NCBI GenBank assembly: GCA_015489185.1
Contig: WGAE01000183.1
Span: 1 to 10,595, forward strand
Source: Campylobacterales bacterium
Lineage (GTDB): Bacteria; Campylobacterota; Campylobacteria; Campylobacterales; QNZT01
DNA: 10,595 nucleotides
Reading direction: 5' to 3'
Numbering within the stretch: position 1 is the stretch's first letter; every line of letters starts with the position of its first letter. This document shows positions 1-6,856 of this stretch, one piece after another. The position numbers and the translations under genes were made by a program. The notes beneath the pieces were generated by a model. The model had not been told where the DNA came from and did no database searches. It saw only the letters and a list, made by a program, of their open reading frames with translations.

Positions 1-528
1 AAAAAAAAAGTATTTTTATTTCTACTTCTATTAAGCGAAACAATACGTGCCGATGTCACGGCCAACCTGCAAAGTTTTGCATCCGACTTTACGCAAACGA
101 TCGTCAATGAGCAAAACGCCCGTATCACCTACAAAGGTAAACTTTTCGCACAAAAAACAAACAATCAGGCGGTTTGGATTTATACTTCACCCGTTAATAA
201 AAAGATCTACTACACAAACGGGAAAGTCGTCATTCTAGAACCGGAACTGGAACAGGCGATTTTCGCAAAACTGGATAAAGTGCCAAATATTTTAACTCTG
301 TTGAAGCAAGCAAAAAAGATCGGGAAAGAGAAATATGTCACAACGTTCAATAAAATACGTTATACAATCACTTTTACAGGAAAAGAACCGAGTAAAATCA
401 CTTATACGGACGAACTGCACAACCGTGTGCAAATCCTCTTTTCACACCAAAAAATAAATACTAAAATACCGCAAAATAGATTCCGATACACTATACCGGA
501 AGATTACGATATTTTGCAACAGCGTTAA
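1..528 (+). CDS. lolA: Outer-membrane lipoprotein carrier protein LolA (5' truncated)
   Basis: Periplasmic chaperone that accepts lipoproteins from the LolCDE ABC transporter and carries them to the outer membrane. The reading frame is open from the first base of the window to a TAA at 526-528, giving 175 residues. It begins with three Lys and the hydrophobic stretch VFLFLLLL, ending in a likely signal-peptidase site near TIRA|DV, so only the initiator and perhaps a few residues are missing. The mature part has the LolA pattern: LQSFASDFTQT near the N-terminus, then GKLFAQ, an aromatic VWIYTSP segment, and KKIYYTNGKVVILEPELEQA, which matches the family's conserved 'P..k.iy.dG..v..y.p.l.q' region. 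The C-terminal half (from about residue 94) is the weaker-conserved beta-sheet portion. Campylobacterota usually have LolA without an obvious LolB. It is convergent with the next gene, 16 bases away. An A-rich run starts the visible sequence. Family assignment is by pattern recognition; confidence is good. Confidence 0.85.
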   Translation, partial: KKKVFLFLLLLSETIRADVTANLQSFASDFTQTIVNEQNARITYKGKLFAQKTNNQAVWIYTSPVNKKIYYTNGKVVILEPELEQAIFAKLDKVPNILTLLKQAKKIGKEKYVTTFNKIRYTITFTGKEPSKITYTDELHNRVQILFSHQKINTKIPQNRFRYTIPEDYDILQQR

Positions 529-529
529 T

Positions 530-568
530 CCGGTACCGGAGACTTCAGCGTCTCCAGTAGCGTACCGG
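530..568. terminator. Interrupted inverted repeat between convergent lolA and mepK-like gene
   Basis: An outer stem CCGGTAC (530-536) pairs with GTACCGG (562-568), and an inner stem GGAGAC (538-543) pairs with GTCTCC (550-555) around the loop TTCAGC; the arms are separated by small bulges. It starts one base after the lolA stop and overlaps the last codons of the opposite-strand gene. There is no clear T-run on either side, so it is not a textbook intrinsic terminator. A shared 3'-end-stabilising hairpin for the two convergent transcripts is the likely role. Confidence 0.4.
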
Positions 569-1126
569 ACCCACATCGACGTGAATAAACCCTTTTTTCG
601 GATAGTATCCGACACCGCCACGTTTGAGACTGAGCGCAATCTCCTTGAGTTTATGCAACGGTACACCGTCGACATTGATATCGACCGCCATCCCTTTGAT
701 ATGATAACTGTTCTTGGCAACATTTCGCCCACCCAGCTGATGTCTTAGCCAGGCGTTGGTCTGCGGACTTCTGTAACCGGAAATGATGTTGAACTTCTTC
801 TCCAGTCCTACCCGCAGATTGATTTCATAAAGCAGATTGATTAGATCAATATCAATACGCGTCATCTCACGCGCTCTGGTATCCATGAAAGCTTTGTTGA
901 TAGTAAACAGACCGCTGATTTTGTAGCAGTTGTTTTCGAAGAATTCGGCATAGTAATCTTTTGCCTGGTGAACCGCCCTCAATTTCAGGGCTTTTTCCGC
1001 CTCCGTACTCCCGAAGAGCTCAGCCTGTGTTACGATCGCTCCTGTCGTCAGAAGCGCAGTCTTCTTTAAAAAACACCTTCTCGAAACTTCCATATTCTTA
1101 GCATCGCTAAATATTTCAGTATCCAA
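545..1126 (-). CDS. Tat-exported MepK/YcbK-like murein endopeptidase (DUF882, peptidase M15 fold)
   Basis: Predicted zinc peptidase that cuts peptide crosslinks in peptidoglycan. The N-terminus carries a twin-arginine motif SRRCFLK (residues 15-21) followed by a hydrophobic segment (about 23-39), so export by Tat is expected, as for E. coli YcbK. The catalytic domain (about 75-193) has SGYRSP (116-121), SYHIKGMAVDI with H142 and D149, and IHVDVG with H182, which are the metal ligands of the M15/DUF882 fold. The start is taken as TTG at 1126 because AGGAG sits five bases upstream of it. A longer TTG frame to 1150 lacks such a site, and an ATG at 1093 would begin four codons before the motif (MEVSRR) but has only a weak ribosome site. 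It lies downstream of the L,D-transpeptidase on the same strand, the same order as E. coli ycbB-ycbK, where YcbK (MepK) cleaves mDAP-mDAP links. Length (193 aa) fits the family. Confidence 0.85.
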   Translation of the reverse strand: MDTEIFSDAKNMEVSRRCFLKKTALLTTGAIVTQAELFGSTEAEKALKLRAVHQAKDYYAEFFENNCYKISGLFTINKAFMDTRAREMTRIDIDLINLLYEINLRVGLEKKFNIISGYRSPQTNAWLRHQLGGRNVAKNSYHIKGMAVDINVDGVPLHKLKEIALSLKRGGVGYYPKKGFIHVDVGPVRYWRR

Positions 1127-1180
1127 AAGTTCTCCTCTTTTGCCCCCCAACCAAGGGCTTTTTCAAAAAATTTCAATGAA

Positions 1181-1209
1181 ATTGTATCACAGAATAGTAA
1201 ACGAAATAA
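1181..1209 (-). promoter_or_regulatory. Predicted sigma-70 promoter of the mepK-like gene
   Basis: On the minus strand there is an extended -10 of the form TGATACAAT, with the TACAAT hexamer at 1181-1186. A weak, T-rich -35 (TTATTT, 1204-1209) lies 17 bases upstream. This fits Campylobacterota promoters, in which the -10 dominates. It lies about 55 bases before the TTG start, in the AT-rich gap after the L,D-transpeptidase gene, suggesting that the endopeptidase has its own transcript in addition to any read-through. Confidence 0.5.
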
Positions 1210-1255
1210 TCAAAAAGTAAACTAATTACATAAATAAAGCTTAACAAAGTTAATT

Positions 1256-2959
1256 TTAATGCATTAAACTGAACATTATTTTATCATATCCGTAGATATC
1301 GCTGCGGAAATTGACTCCCTCTTCATTAACCCAACTGGTATAGTAACGTATGTAGACAGGAATCTTCTCTGTCAAATTAAGTGATGTAGGATCTTTTTTC
1401 TTGTTCATAAGTTGCTTAATGGATTCGTACGGCTGATCCATAAAATTGTCCGCTACGAATTCCAGCATCTTTTGCGGATTTTGCAGACGAATACAACCGT
1501 GACTAAAAGCACGCACGCTTCTTTTAAAAAGCTTTTTTTCGTTTGTATCATGCATATAGACCGCATATCGATTTGGAAACATAAACTTCACTTTACCCAG
1601 CGGGTTACCCGCGCCCGGCTGCTTGACAAAGTTAAACGGCAAATCACTGTTTTCATCATACTGGTACCAGTCAATCTCGAAAGGATCGATCTCTTTGCGA
1701 TTTTTGGACCAGCCGTCATACGCCTTGAAATGACGTGTATAGAGATAATCGGGATCTTCCTGCAGACGTTTAAGCATCTCTTTTTTCACGATCGACTGCG
1801 GCACACTCCAGGTAGGATTGAGCACAACATAGGACATATACGCTTTGAAAATCGGTGTGGGATTGGTTTTTTTCCCGACAACGACACGCATTTTAAGCGC
1901 AATTTCACCGTTTTCGAGAAAATACATCATAAATGCAGGGATATTAACAAAAACACAACTACAATCCATAGTTTCCTTTTCCCAGCGCGCACGTTCAAGA
2001 TTGAGTTTGATAATCTTCAAACGTTCATGTGCCGGAACATTCAACGCTTTTCTGGTACGTCTGTCCAGCATACCCGAAACCCAAAGCCCCATACGTCTTT
2101 GAAAGTGCTTGAGTGCATCCTGCAACTGTTTGTCAAAAACGGTATACTCTTCGTCGTAATATTCGAGATCATCGCTTTGAAAGAGCCGTTTCGCCAGTAA
2201 TTTGACCGCATGCCCTTTACTTCCAAGTTTCAGTGTTACTCTCGGGATCTGTACAAATCCACCGTCCGCAACGATGATTTTATAACGATTGTATGCATCC
2301 AGTAAATTGTGATAGAGCGGATTTTTCGTCACCAGCGAATAAAGTGCCTCTTCGACCTGACCGTTTTGGCCGATTTTTTTGAGCAGTCCAATATAATCGA
2401 CCTTTTTAAAGGGGGTGTCCCAGACATATTTGATCTCCCGCGCTTCCGCAAGACGGTGCAGTTTTCGCTGAAAAAGTTGATAGTCAATCAACCCTTCATA
2501 GAGATCGTGCGCCAGAGACAAAAACGCGTCCGTCAGCATCACATCCAGTGTGATGGTCGCCAGGTTGTACTCTTTTTGCGTATAGAAGGTACCGTCCTGT
2601 ACTTCATCGTAGAGGGCGTCGATGTCCGCCAGATGGTAATCTTCCGGATCGAGACCTTCATTACGCGCCCGTTTGATCGCGGCGATCATATCGACCACCG
2701 AAAGATCGGGTTCGTTCATACCGTTGTACCAGAAGGTTCTGAAATCCCGTTGTTCGTAAAATTTGAAAACAAGCGCTTTTGATCGTAGGTCGCTTACATT
2801 GTACACACCGTATGTCTGCCCCAGTAGCAACCCGCGCATATAACTCTGTCGTGCAACGTGTTTGGACTGGATTTCTCCCAGATCGTCAACCCAGTTAGCA
2901 AATGCGCCGGAAATAAGAAGTAGAAGCAGGAAGAAAGCTTGTATGAACGTTTTGTGCAT
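1256..2959 (-). CDS. L,D-transpeptidase of the YcbB/LdtD type
   Basis: Periplasmic enzyme expected to make mDAP-mDAP (3-3) peptidoglycan crosslinks through a cysteine acyl-enzyme. Residues 1-21 are a signal peptide (short basic start, LLLLLIS core, likely cut after AFA). Residues about 40-235 are the helical scaffold region found in long Ldts, containing FWYNG (76-80) and LDPEDYHL (103-110). A peptidoglycan-binding module spans about 241-308 (LKLGSKG, then LQDALKHFQRRMGL and SGMLDRRTRKALN). The YkuD catalytic domain spans about 332-500, with HDTNEKKLFKRSVRAFSHGCIRL: conserved H470, S486, H487, catalytic C489 and R491. The catalytic set is intact, and the length (567 aa) is near that of E. coli LdtD (615). 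The ATG at 2959 has only a weak upstream purine stretch, but the signal peptide supports it. It follows the ppx-like gene by about 70 bases; the AT-rich gap (2960-3029) has TAGAAT/TAAAAT -10-like boxes, so it may have its own promoter. Confidence 0.92.
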   Translation of the reverse strand: MHKTFIQAFFLLLLLISGAFANWVDDLGEIQSKHVARQSYMRGLLLGQTYGVYNVSDLRSKALVFKFYEQRDFRTFWYNGMNEPDLSVVDMIAAIKRARNEGLDPEDYHLADIDALYDEVQDGTFYTQKEYNLATITLDVMLTDAFLSLAHDLYEGLIDYQLFQRKLHRLAEAREIKYVWDTPFKKVDYIGLLKKIGQNGQVEEALYSLVTKNPLYHNLLDAYNRYKIIVADGGFVQIPRVTLKLGSKGHAVKLLAKRLFQSDDLEYYDEEYTVFDKQLQDALKHFQRRMGLWVSGMLDRRTRKALNVPAHERLKIIKLNLERARWEKETMDCSCVFVNIPAFMMYFLENGEIALKMRVVVGKKTNPTPIFKAYMSYVVLNPTWSVPQSIVKKEMLKRLQEDPDYLYTRHFKAYDGWSKNRKEIDPFEIDWYQYDENSDLPFNFVKQPGAGNPLGKVKFMFPNRYAVYMHDTNEKKLFKRSVRAFSHGCIRLQNPQKMLEFVADNFMDQPYESIKQLMNKKKDPTSLNLTEKIPVYIRYYTSWVNEEGVNFRSDIYGYDKIMFSLMH

Positions 2960-3029
2960 CGTATCCGTTATCTTTAAAATTTGATTTAACTTAAAATAAT
3001 TAAATATTTTATTCTATTCTATGTAAATT

Positions 3030-3923
3030 TCAGCTGAGTCGCTTTTTGCACTCCGTAATCGCCACCCCTTCTCTTAGTCCGTCGTCAATCACCAAAATCT
3101 CTTCAAAACCGAAACTGCGTACAATCTCCATCAAAATTTTAACCCCTGCGATAATCAGATCGTCCCGCCCGACACCAACCCAGCGCTCCCGTTCACTTCC
3201 GGGCAATGCCAGCAACCGTTCCAGCGCTTCCTCCATCTGCAGTAACGTAAGTCTGAAACCGTTGACTTTGCGATAATCGTAATGCACATAGTCCATCCCC
3301 TGACAAAATGCGGCAATGGTCGTCGGCGTCCCGGACGCACCGATAAAAACCGCCGGTTTGAAATTGAGTGTTTGGGCAAATTTGCCTATCTCTTCACGCA
3401 TTTGCGAAATGCCCTCTTCGAGTCGATCCAGTCCATATTTTTCGACCATCGTCACAATACCGACGGGAAAACTTTTCGAAAAGGTCTTCTCTTTGTTTCG
3501 CAAGATAACTTCACTCGATCCGCCGCCCAGATCGAGCAAAACGTAACTTTCGGTATCGTATCCGAGTTTCTGCATTCTGTTTTCGACTCCCGCACGGGTA
3601 TATTCCGCTTCCTGCTCCCCGTCGATCACCTCAAAAATAACTCCCGTTTGCGCAGCGATACGCTCCAATACCTCCCGACCGTTTCGGGCAAAGCGAATCG
3701 CAGCCGTGGCAACCGCTTTGTAACCTTCGGAAAAATCGAACTCTTCCCGACATGCATTGATTGCATTGATGACACGTTGTTGCGCCGCTTCACTGATACA
3801 ACCGTCCGTCTCGATCCCCTCTGCCGTCTTGACAATCCTCTCAAACTCCCGCACCCGTTCCAGACGGTTACAATCCATTTGCACCGCACGCAGTGTATTT
3901 GACCCTAAATCACAAGCTATCAT
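3030..3923 (-). CDS. Ppx/GppA family phosphatase, short single-module form
   Basis: Predicted exopolyphosphatase / guanosine-pentaphosphate phosphohydrolase of the actin-like ATPase superfamily, cytoplasmic. Seen motifs: phosphate-1 loop DLGSN (residues 5-9), the family acidic segment DGEQEAEYT (101-109) with E103 and E105 near the expected catalytic Glu, phosphate-2 loop DLGGGSSEV (131-139), GASGT (195-199) and the C-terminal DDGLREG (280-286). At 297 residues it contains only the two actin-like domains and lacks the C-terminal HD-like region of long PPX/GppA proteins, so polyphosphate versus pppGpp preference cannot be told. I chose ATG 3923 over an upstream GTG at 3941 because GGGGGAG lies nine bases before the ATG and the family begins only a few residues before DxGSN. 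It is first in a same-strand row with the two peptidoglycan enzymes and divergent from pdxJ. Confidence 0.88.
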   Translation of the reverse strand: MIACDLGSNTLRAVQMDCNRLERVREFERIVKTAEGIETDGCISEAAQQRVINAINACREEFDFSEGYKAVATAAIRFARNGREVLERIAAQTGVIFEVIDGEQEAEYTRAGVENRMQKLGYDTESYVLLDLGGGSSEVILRNKEKTFSKSFPVGIVTMVEKYGLDRLEEGISQMREEIGKFAQTLNFKPAVFIGASGTPTTIAAFCQGMDYVHYDYRKVNGFRLTLLQMEEALERLLALPGSERERWVGVGRDDLIIAGVKILMEIVRSFGFEEILVIDDGLREGVAITECKKRLS

Positions 3924-3941
3924 GATATAATGCTCCCCCAC

Positions 3942-3947
3942 ATTATA
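3942..3947 (-). promoter_or_regulatory. -10 box for the ppx-like gene
   Basis: A perfect TATAAT on the minus strand lies 18 bases before the chosen ATG at 3923. Initiation six to seven bases downstream would give a very short leader that still includes the GGGGGAG ribosome site. No good -35 is visible. The closeness of this box is a further reason to prefer the ATG at 3923 over the GTG at 3941, which would lie upstream of the transcript start. Confidence 0.5.
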
Positions 3948-3986
3948 ATGTTTTTTGGTATTGCTATTGTTAAAATCTAAAACATC

Positions 3987-4022
3987 CGATTCTCTAATAT
4001 CTACTATACATAAATAGAATCG
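3987..4022. repeat. 7-bp inverted repeat flanking the pdxJ promoter region
   Basis: CGATTCT (3987-3993) and AGAATCG (4016-4022) form perfect inverted arms separated by 22 AT-rich bases, about 30 bases before the pdxJ ribosome site. The enclosed TATACATAAAT region is the likeliest promoter core, so the arms could be an operator for a dimeric regulator. A chance match of this length in a region this size is possible. Confidence 0.3.
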
Positions 4023-4054
4023 AAACAGTAAAAAACAGACAAAAGGTTAGCAAA

Positions 4055-4837
4055 ATGTTACTTGGAGTCAATATAGACCACATCGCAGTTCTCAGAGAAG
4101 CCAGAAAAGTCAACGATCCAGACCCCCTCCAGGCTGTCTACCTCGCCCAGCGTGCCGGAGCGGACCAGATCACGATCCACCTGCGTGAAGACAGACGACA
4201 CATCAACGAAGATGACGTACGCAGAATCGTCGAAAACTCTCCGCTTCCCGTCAACCTCGAATGCTCCGTCGATCCCGACATTGTCGAAATCGTCGCCGAA
4301 CTCAAACCACACCGCGCAACATTCGTACCTGAAAAACGCGAAGAGGTCACGACCGAGGGAGGGCTTGATATGCATGAACCCAATTTCGCCAACCTCGATA
4401 AAGCCGTTCACTACCTCAAAGCCAGAGAGATCGAAACATCGCTCTTTATCGATCCGACGATCGAAGCGGTACGCGCGGCAAAAACGATCGGAGCGGAATG
4501 GGTGGAACTGCATACCGGCAGCTACGCCAATATTTTCGCGATGCTCTACTCCAACCTTTCACGCACCAGACACTCAATCAAAACACTCGAACTCGAACGC
4601 AGCAAACTCAAAAAGTTACTCCAGAAGGCACTGGATGAGCTACGTAACGCCACCGAAGAGGCGGATGAATTTGGACTGAAAGTTGCCGCCGGACATGGTC
4701 TTAATTACCAAAACGTCAAAGCGATTGTCGCCATTGAGGGTATCGAAGAGCTTAATATCGGTCAAAGTATTATCGCACGCAGTGTGTTCGACGGTTTCGA
4801 AAAAGCGGTCGCAAATATGAAAAAGTTGATTTCATGA
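4055..4837 (+). CDS. pdxJ: Pyridoxine 5'-phosphate synthase PdxJ
   Basis: Condenses 1-deoxy-D-xylulose 5-phosphate with 3-amino-2-oxopropyl phosphate to pyridoxine 5'-phosphate, the ring-closing step of DXP-dependent vitamin B6 synthesis; a cytoplasmic TIM barrel. Family signatures are all present: GVNIDHIAVLR (residues 4-14), AGADQITIHLREDRRHI (34-50) with H42, R44 and R47, NLEC with E69, VPEKREEVTTEGG (91-103), ELHTGSYA (151-158) and AAGHGLNY (211-218) with H214, matching the active-site His, Arg and Glu residues of E. coli PdxJ. At 260 residues it is slightly longer than the E. coli enzyme (243), the extra length being a charged helical insert around 165-200, which I believe is common in Campylobacterota. 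AAAAGG precedes the ATG by eight bases. It overlaps pdxA by four bases (ATGA), so the two are translationally coupled. Confidence 0.97.
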   Translation: MLLGVNIDHIAVLREARKVNDPDPLQAVYLAQRAGADQITIHLREDRRHINEDDVRRIVENSPLPVNLECSVDPDIVEIVAELKPHRATFVPEKREEVTTEGGLDMHEPNFANLDKAVHYLKAREIETSLFIDPTIEAVRAAKTIGAEWVELHTGSYANIFAMLYSNLSRTRHSIKTLELERSKLKKLLQKALDELRNATEEADEFGLKVAAGHGLNYQNVKAIVAIEGIEELNIGQSIIARSVFDGFEKAVANMKKLIS

Positions 4838-5769
4838 AGATTGCCGTCAGTATCGGAGACCTCAACGGCATCGGTATCGAAATCGCCCTGCGTGCACATC
4901 ATGAAATCAAAAAAATCTGCCGTCCGGTCTATATCATCGATCAAACGATGCTGAAACAAGCTACCGATCTGCTCTCTCTGCCTCTTCCCGAAGATTTCAT
5001 CTGCCACGCACCTGACGCCGAAACATTTACAATCACACCGGGAGAGCTCTGTGCAAAAAGCGGCGCCTACGCCTACGCTTCATTTCACACCGCGGTCGAA
5101 ATGGCAAAAACAGACAAGGTCGATGCGGTCACCACGCTTCCTATCCACAAAAAAGCGTGGGAACTGGCGGGCATACCGTACAAAGGACATACGGAGGCGC
5201 TCGATGCAATTTTTGAGAAAGAGGCGATCATGATGATCGGTACCCCCAAACTCTTTACCGCCCTTTTTACCCATCATATTCCGCTCAAAGATGTGCCTGC
5301 AAAAATTGCACTCGAACCGCTGAGCAATTTTTTGATTACCCTCTATCATGAAATCAAAGAGGAAAAGATCGGTGTACTGGGACTCAATCCACATGCGGGC
5401 GACCACGGTCTTTTGGGAAACGAAGAGGAGATCATCGAAGCAGCGATTCAGATTGCAAACGATACGTTGCTCGAAAAAGTCTTCATCGGTCCGCTCGTGC
5501 CCGATACCGCATTTACGCCGCGCATGCGCGAACATATCCGCTACTATGTCTGTATGTATCATGATCAGGGACTGATCCCTGTCAAAACCCTCTATTTTGA
5601 TGAAGGCGTCAATGTCTCGCTCAATTTGCCTGTCATACGCACTTCCCCCGATCACGGAACCGCATTCGATATCGCCTATAAACGAAAAAATCCGTCGACA
5701 CTAAGTTACATCAATGCCGTACATGAAGCGGTCAGACTCATACAGAAACGAAAACAATTCAAAATATAA
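4834..5769 (+). CDS. pdxA: 4-hydroxythreonine-4-phosphate dehydrogenase PdxA
   Basis: NAD(P)-dependent oxidation of 4-phosphohydroxy-L-threonine; the product decarboxylates to the amino-ketone substrate of PdxJ, so this gene pair encodes consecutive steps of one pathway. Motifs seen: the N-terminal GDLNGIGIEIAL (residues 8-19; many homologues read GDPAGIGPE here), TTLPIHKKA (100-108), YKGHTEALD (116-124), THHIPL (146-151), GLNPHAGDHGLLGNEE (183-198), MYHDQGLIP (241-249) and RTSPDHGTAFDIA (269-281). The His-containing motifs include the divalent-metal ligands of the family. Length (311 aa) is typical, slightly shorter than E. coli (329). The ATG overlaps the pdxJ stop (ATGA), so translation is coupled and no independent promoter is needed. 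No clear terminator hairpin follows; the next gene begins 79 bases later with its own strong ribosome site. Confidence 0.96.
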   Translation: MKIAVSIGDLNGIGIEIALRAHHEIKKICRPVYIIDQTMLKQATDLLSLPLPEDFICHAPDAETFTITPGELCAKSGAYAYASFHTAVEMAKTDKVDAVTTLPIHKKAWELAGIPYKGHTEALDAIFEKEAIMMIGTPKLFTALFTHHIPLKDVPAKIALEPLSNFLITLYHEIKEEKIGVLGLNPHAGDHGLLGNEEEIIEAAIQIANDTLLEKVFIGPLVPDTAFTPRMREHIRYYVCMYHDQGLIPVKTLYFDEGVNVSLNLPVIRTSPDHGTAFDIAYKRKNPSTLSYINAVHEAVRLIQKRKQFKI

Positions 5770-5848
5770 TTAACTATTTCAATACTTTAATACGTTCTAA
5801 ATCATTTTTAGCTACTATAACAAAAAATTATTCTGTAAGGAGAATGAA

Positions 5849-6787
5849 ATGAACTTACCGGCTTTTGACATTCCGTTGCCCAACTTCGGGTTCGATATTC
5901 CCGTACTCTTGCACCCTCCGCTGGTGCATTTTGCGATCGTACTTCCCGTCTTCATCCTGATTCTGGAGATTATCAATCTCTTCATGAAACGGAAAGGATT
6001 AACGGTAACAACTGTCATTTTCTATATTTTGCTAATCATCGTCTTTTTCGGCGCTTTTGTCACCGGAAAAACGGACGGTTCCGAAGCCTGGGATCTTTTG
6101 ACACCGGAGGGGCAGGCGGATCTCAAGGAGCATAAACTTATCGGTATCTATCTGATGCTCGGTTCAGTCGTTGTTTTCTTCCTGAAACTTTTCGCGGCTG
6201 CACTGCGTACCTGGTGGATGAAACTGATCTATATGCTTGTTCTGATCGGTTTTGTCGGCGCGGTTTTCTACCAGGGTAAAGAGGGAGGCGAACTGGTTTA
6301 CAAACATGGTGCAAATAATGAAAGAGTGCTTGACCTTAGCAATCAGATCGACGACCTCAACGATGAGATCGAAGAGTTGAAAGAGAACGCTTCTGAAGAA
6401 GCAACCGAAACATCCGATACGGAAGAGAAAGCATCGACAGAAGAGGAGAAACAAGAAGAAAAAGCGAAGAAGGAGACGCCTAAACAACCGGAGACGTCTG
6501 AATCTGACAATGCAGAGAAAGCTTCTCAACCGGAAGATACACAAAGTGCACCTGCTTCCGAAAACACCGACTCGGAAACAAATGTGACTCAAAAAGCGGC
6601 TGAAGCGGTCGAAGCGGCAAAAGAGAGTGCCGCACAAGGTGTAGAAAAAGCAACCGAAACAGCGCAGGAGGCTGCGGGTAAAGTAGCTGAAACGGCAAAA
6701 AAAACCGTCGAAAGTGTCAAAGAGGCAGGCGCCGCGGCAGCGGATGCGGCAAAAAAAATGCTCAGTGGCGAAACAGAAACAAAATAA
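5849..6787 (+). CDS. DUF2231-type four-helix membrane protein with coiled coil and Ala/Lys/Glu-rich tail
   Basis: Function unknown. Residues 1-155 resemble the DUF2231 family: LLHPPLVHFAIVLPV (20-34) with H22 and H27, GKTDGSEAW (73-81), KEHKLIG (93-99) with H95, and the closing GGELVYKHG (146-154). Four hydrophobic segments are visible at about 22-45, 51-72, 96-118 and 124-142. The basic loops KRKG (47-50) and RTWWMK (120-125) suggest, by the positive-inside rule, that both termini are periplasmic. After the domain comes a perfect three-heptad coiled coil (V160, L163, I167, L170, I174, L177), then an acidic Glu/Thr/Ser-rich linker (181-245), then about 58 residues of amphipathic, Ala/Lys/Glu-rich sequence (247-304) resembling LEA or apolipoprotein repeats, e.g. 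AAEAVEAAKESA and ATETAQEAAGKVAETAKK. No Cys is present. TAAGGAG lies six bases before the ATG. The gene is monocistronic by appearance, bounded by the terminator at 6794. The tail is the unusual part. Confidence 0.8.
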   Translation: MNLPAFDIPLPNFGFDIPVLLHPPLVHFAIVLPVFILILEIINLFMKRKGLTVTTVIFYILLIIVFFGAFVTGKTDGSEAWDLLTPEGQADLKEHKLIGIYLMLGSVVVFFLKLFAAALRTWWMKLIYMLVLIGFVGAVFYQGKEGGELVYKHGANNERVLDLSNQIDDLNDEIEELKENASEEATETSDTEEKASTEEEKQEEKAKKETPKQPETSESDNAEKASQPEDTQSAPASENTDSETNVTQKAAEAVEAAKESAAQGVEKATETAQEAAGKVAETAKKTVESVKEAGAAAADAAKKMLSGETETK

Positions 6788-6793
6788 ATCTCC

Positions 6794-6823
6794 GCGGGAA
6801 GAAAAATCTTCCCGCTTTTCCTT
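6794..6823 (+). terminator. Intrinsic terminator after the DUF2231-type gene
   Basis: A 9-bp perfect stem GCGGGAAGA (6794-6802) and TCTTCCCGC (6807-6815) with an AAAA loop is followed by TTTTCCTT. It starts seven bases after the stop codon. This is a clear rho-independent terminator and implies that bpt, which begins 34 bases further on, needs its own promoter. Confidence 0.88.
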
Positions 6824-6841
6824 CCTAAAACAATAAATCTG

Positions 6842-6850
6842 TGTTACAAT
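6842..6850 (+). promoter_or_regulatory. Extended -10 promoter of bpt, predicted leaderless
   Basis: TGTTACAAT is an extended -10 (TG-N-TACAAT, hexamer 6845-6850). The bpt ATG is at 6857, only six bases after the hexamer, which is about where transcription would begin. There is no Shine-Dalgarno sequence between them (ATCTCC). Together this predicts an mRNA starting at or within a base or two of the start codon. The candidate -35 at 6822-6827 is weak (TTCCTA), as is normal for extended -10 promoters. Confidence 0.55.
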
Positions 6851-6856
6851 ATCTCC

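Noticed and set aside
1412..2200. 262-codon open frame on + inside the L,D-transpeptidase gene
   Set aside because: It is fully antisense to a well-supported gene with an intact catalytic motif; its product shows no recognisable domain and it has no ribosome site.
3282..3902. 206-codon plus-strand frame opposite the ppx-like gene
   Set aside because: Antisense shadow of a gene with all Ppx/GppA motifs; no ribosome site or recognisable domain.
3924..3941. GTG start at 3941 for the ppx-like gene
   Set aside because: It overlaps the TATAAT box and has no ribosome site; the ATG at 3923 has GGGGGAG nine bases upstream and fits the family N-terminus.
6397..6780. Low-complexity purine-rich stretch as a possible DNA repeat array
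   Set aside because: No nucleotide unit repeats in register; the pattern comes from coding for Glu, Lys, Ala and Thr and is better described at the protein level.
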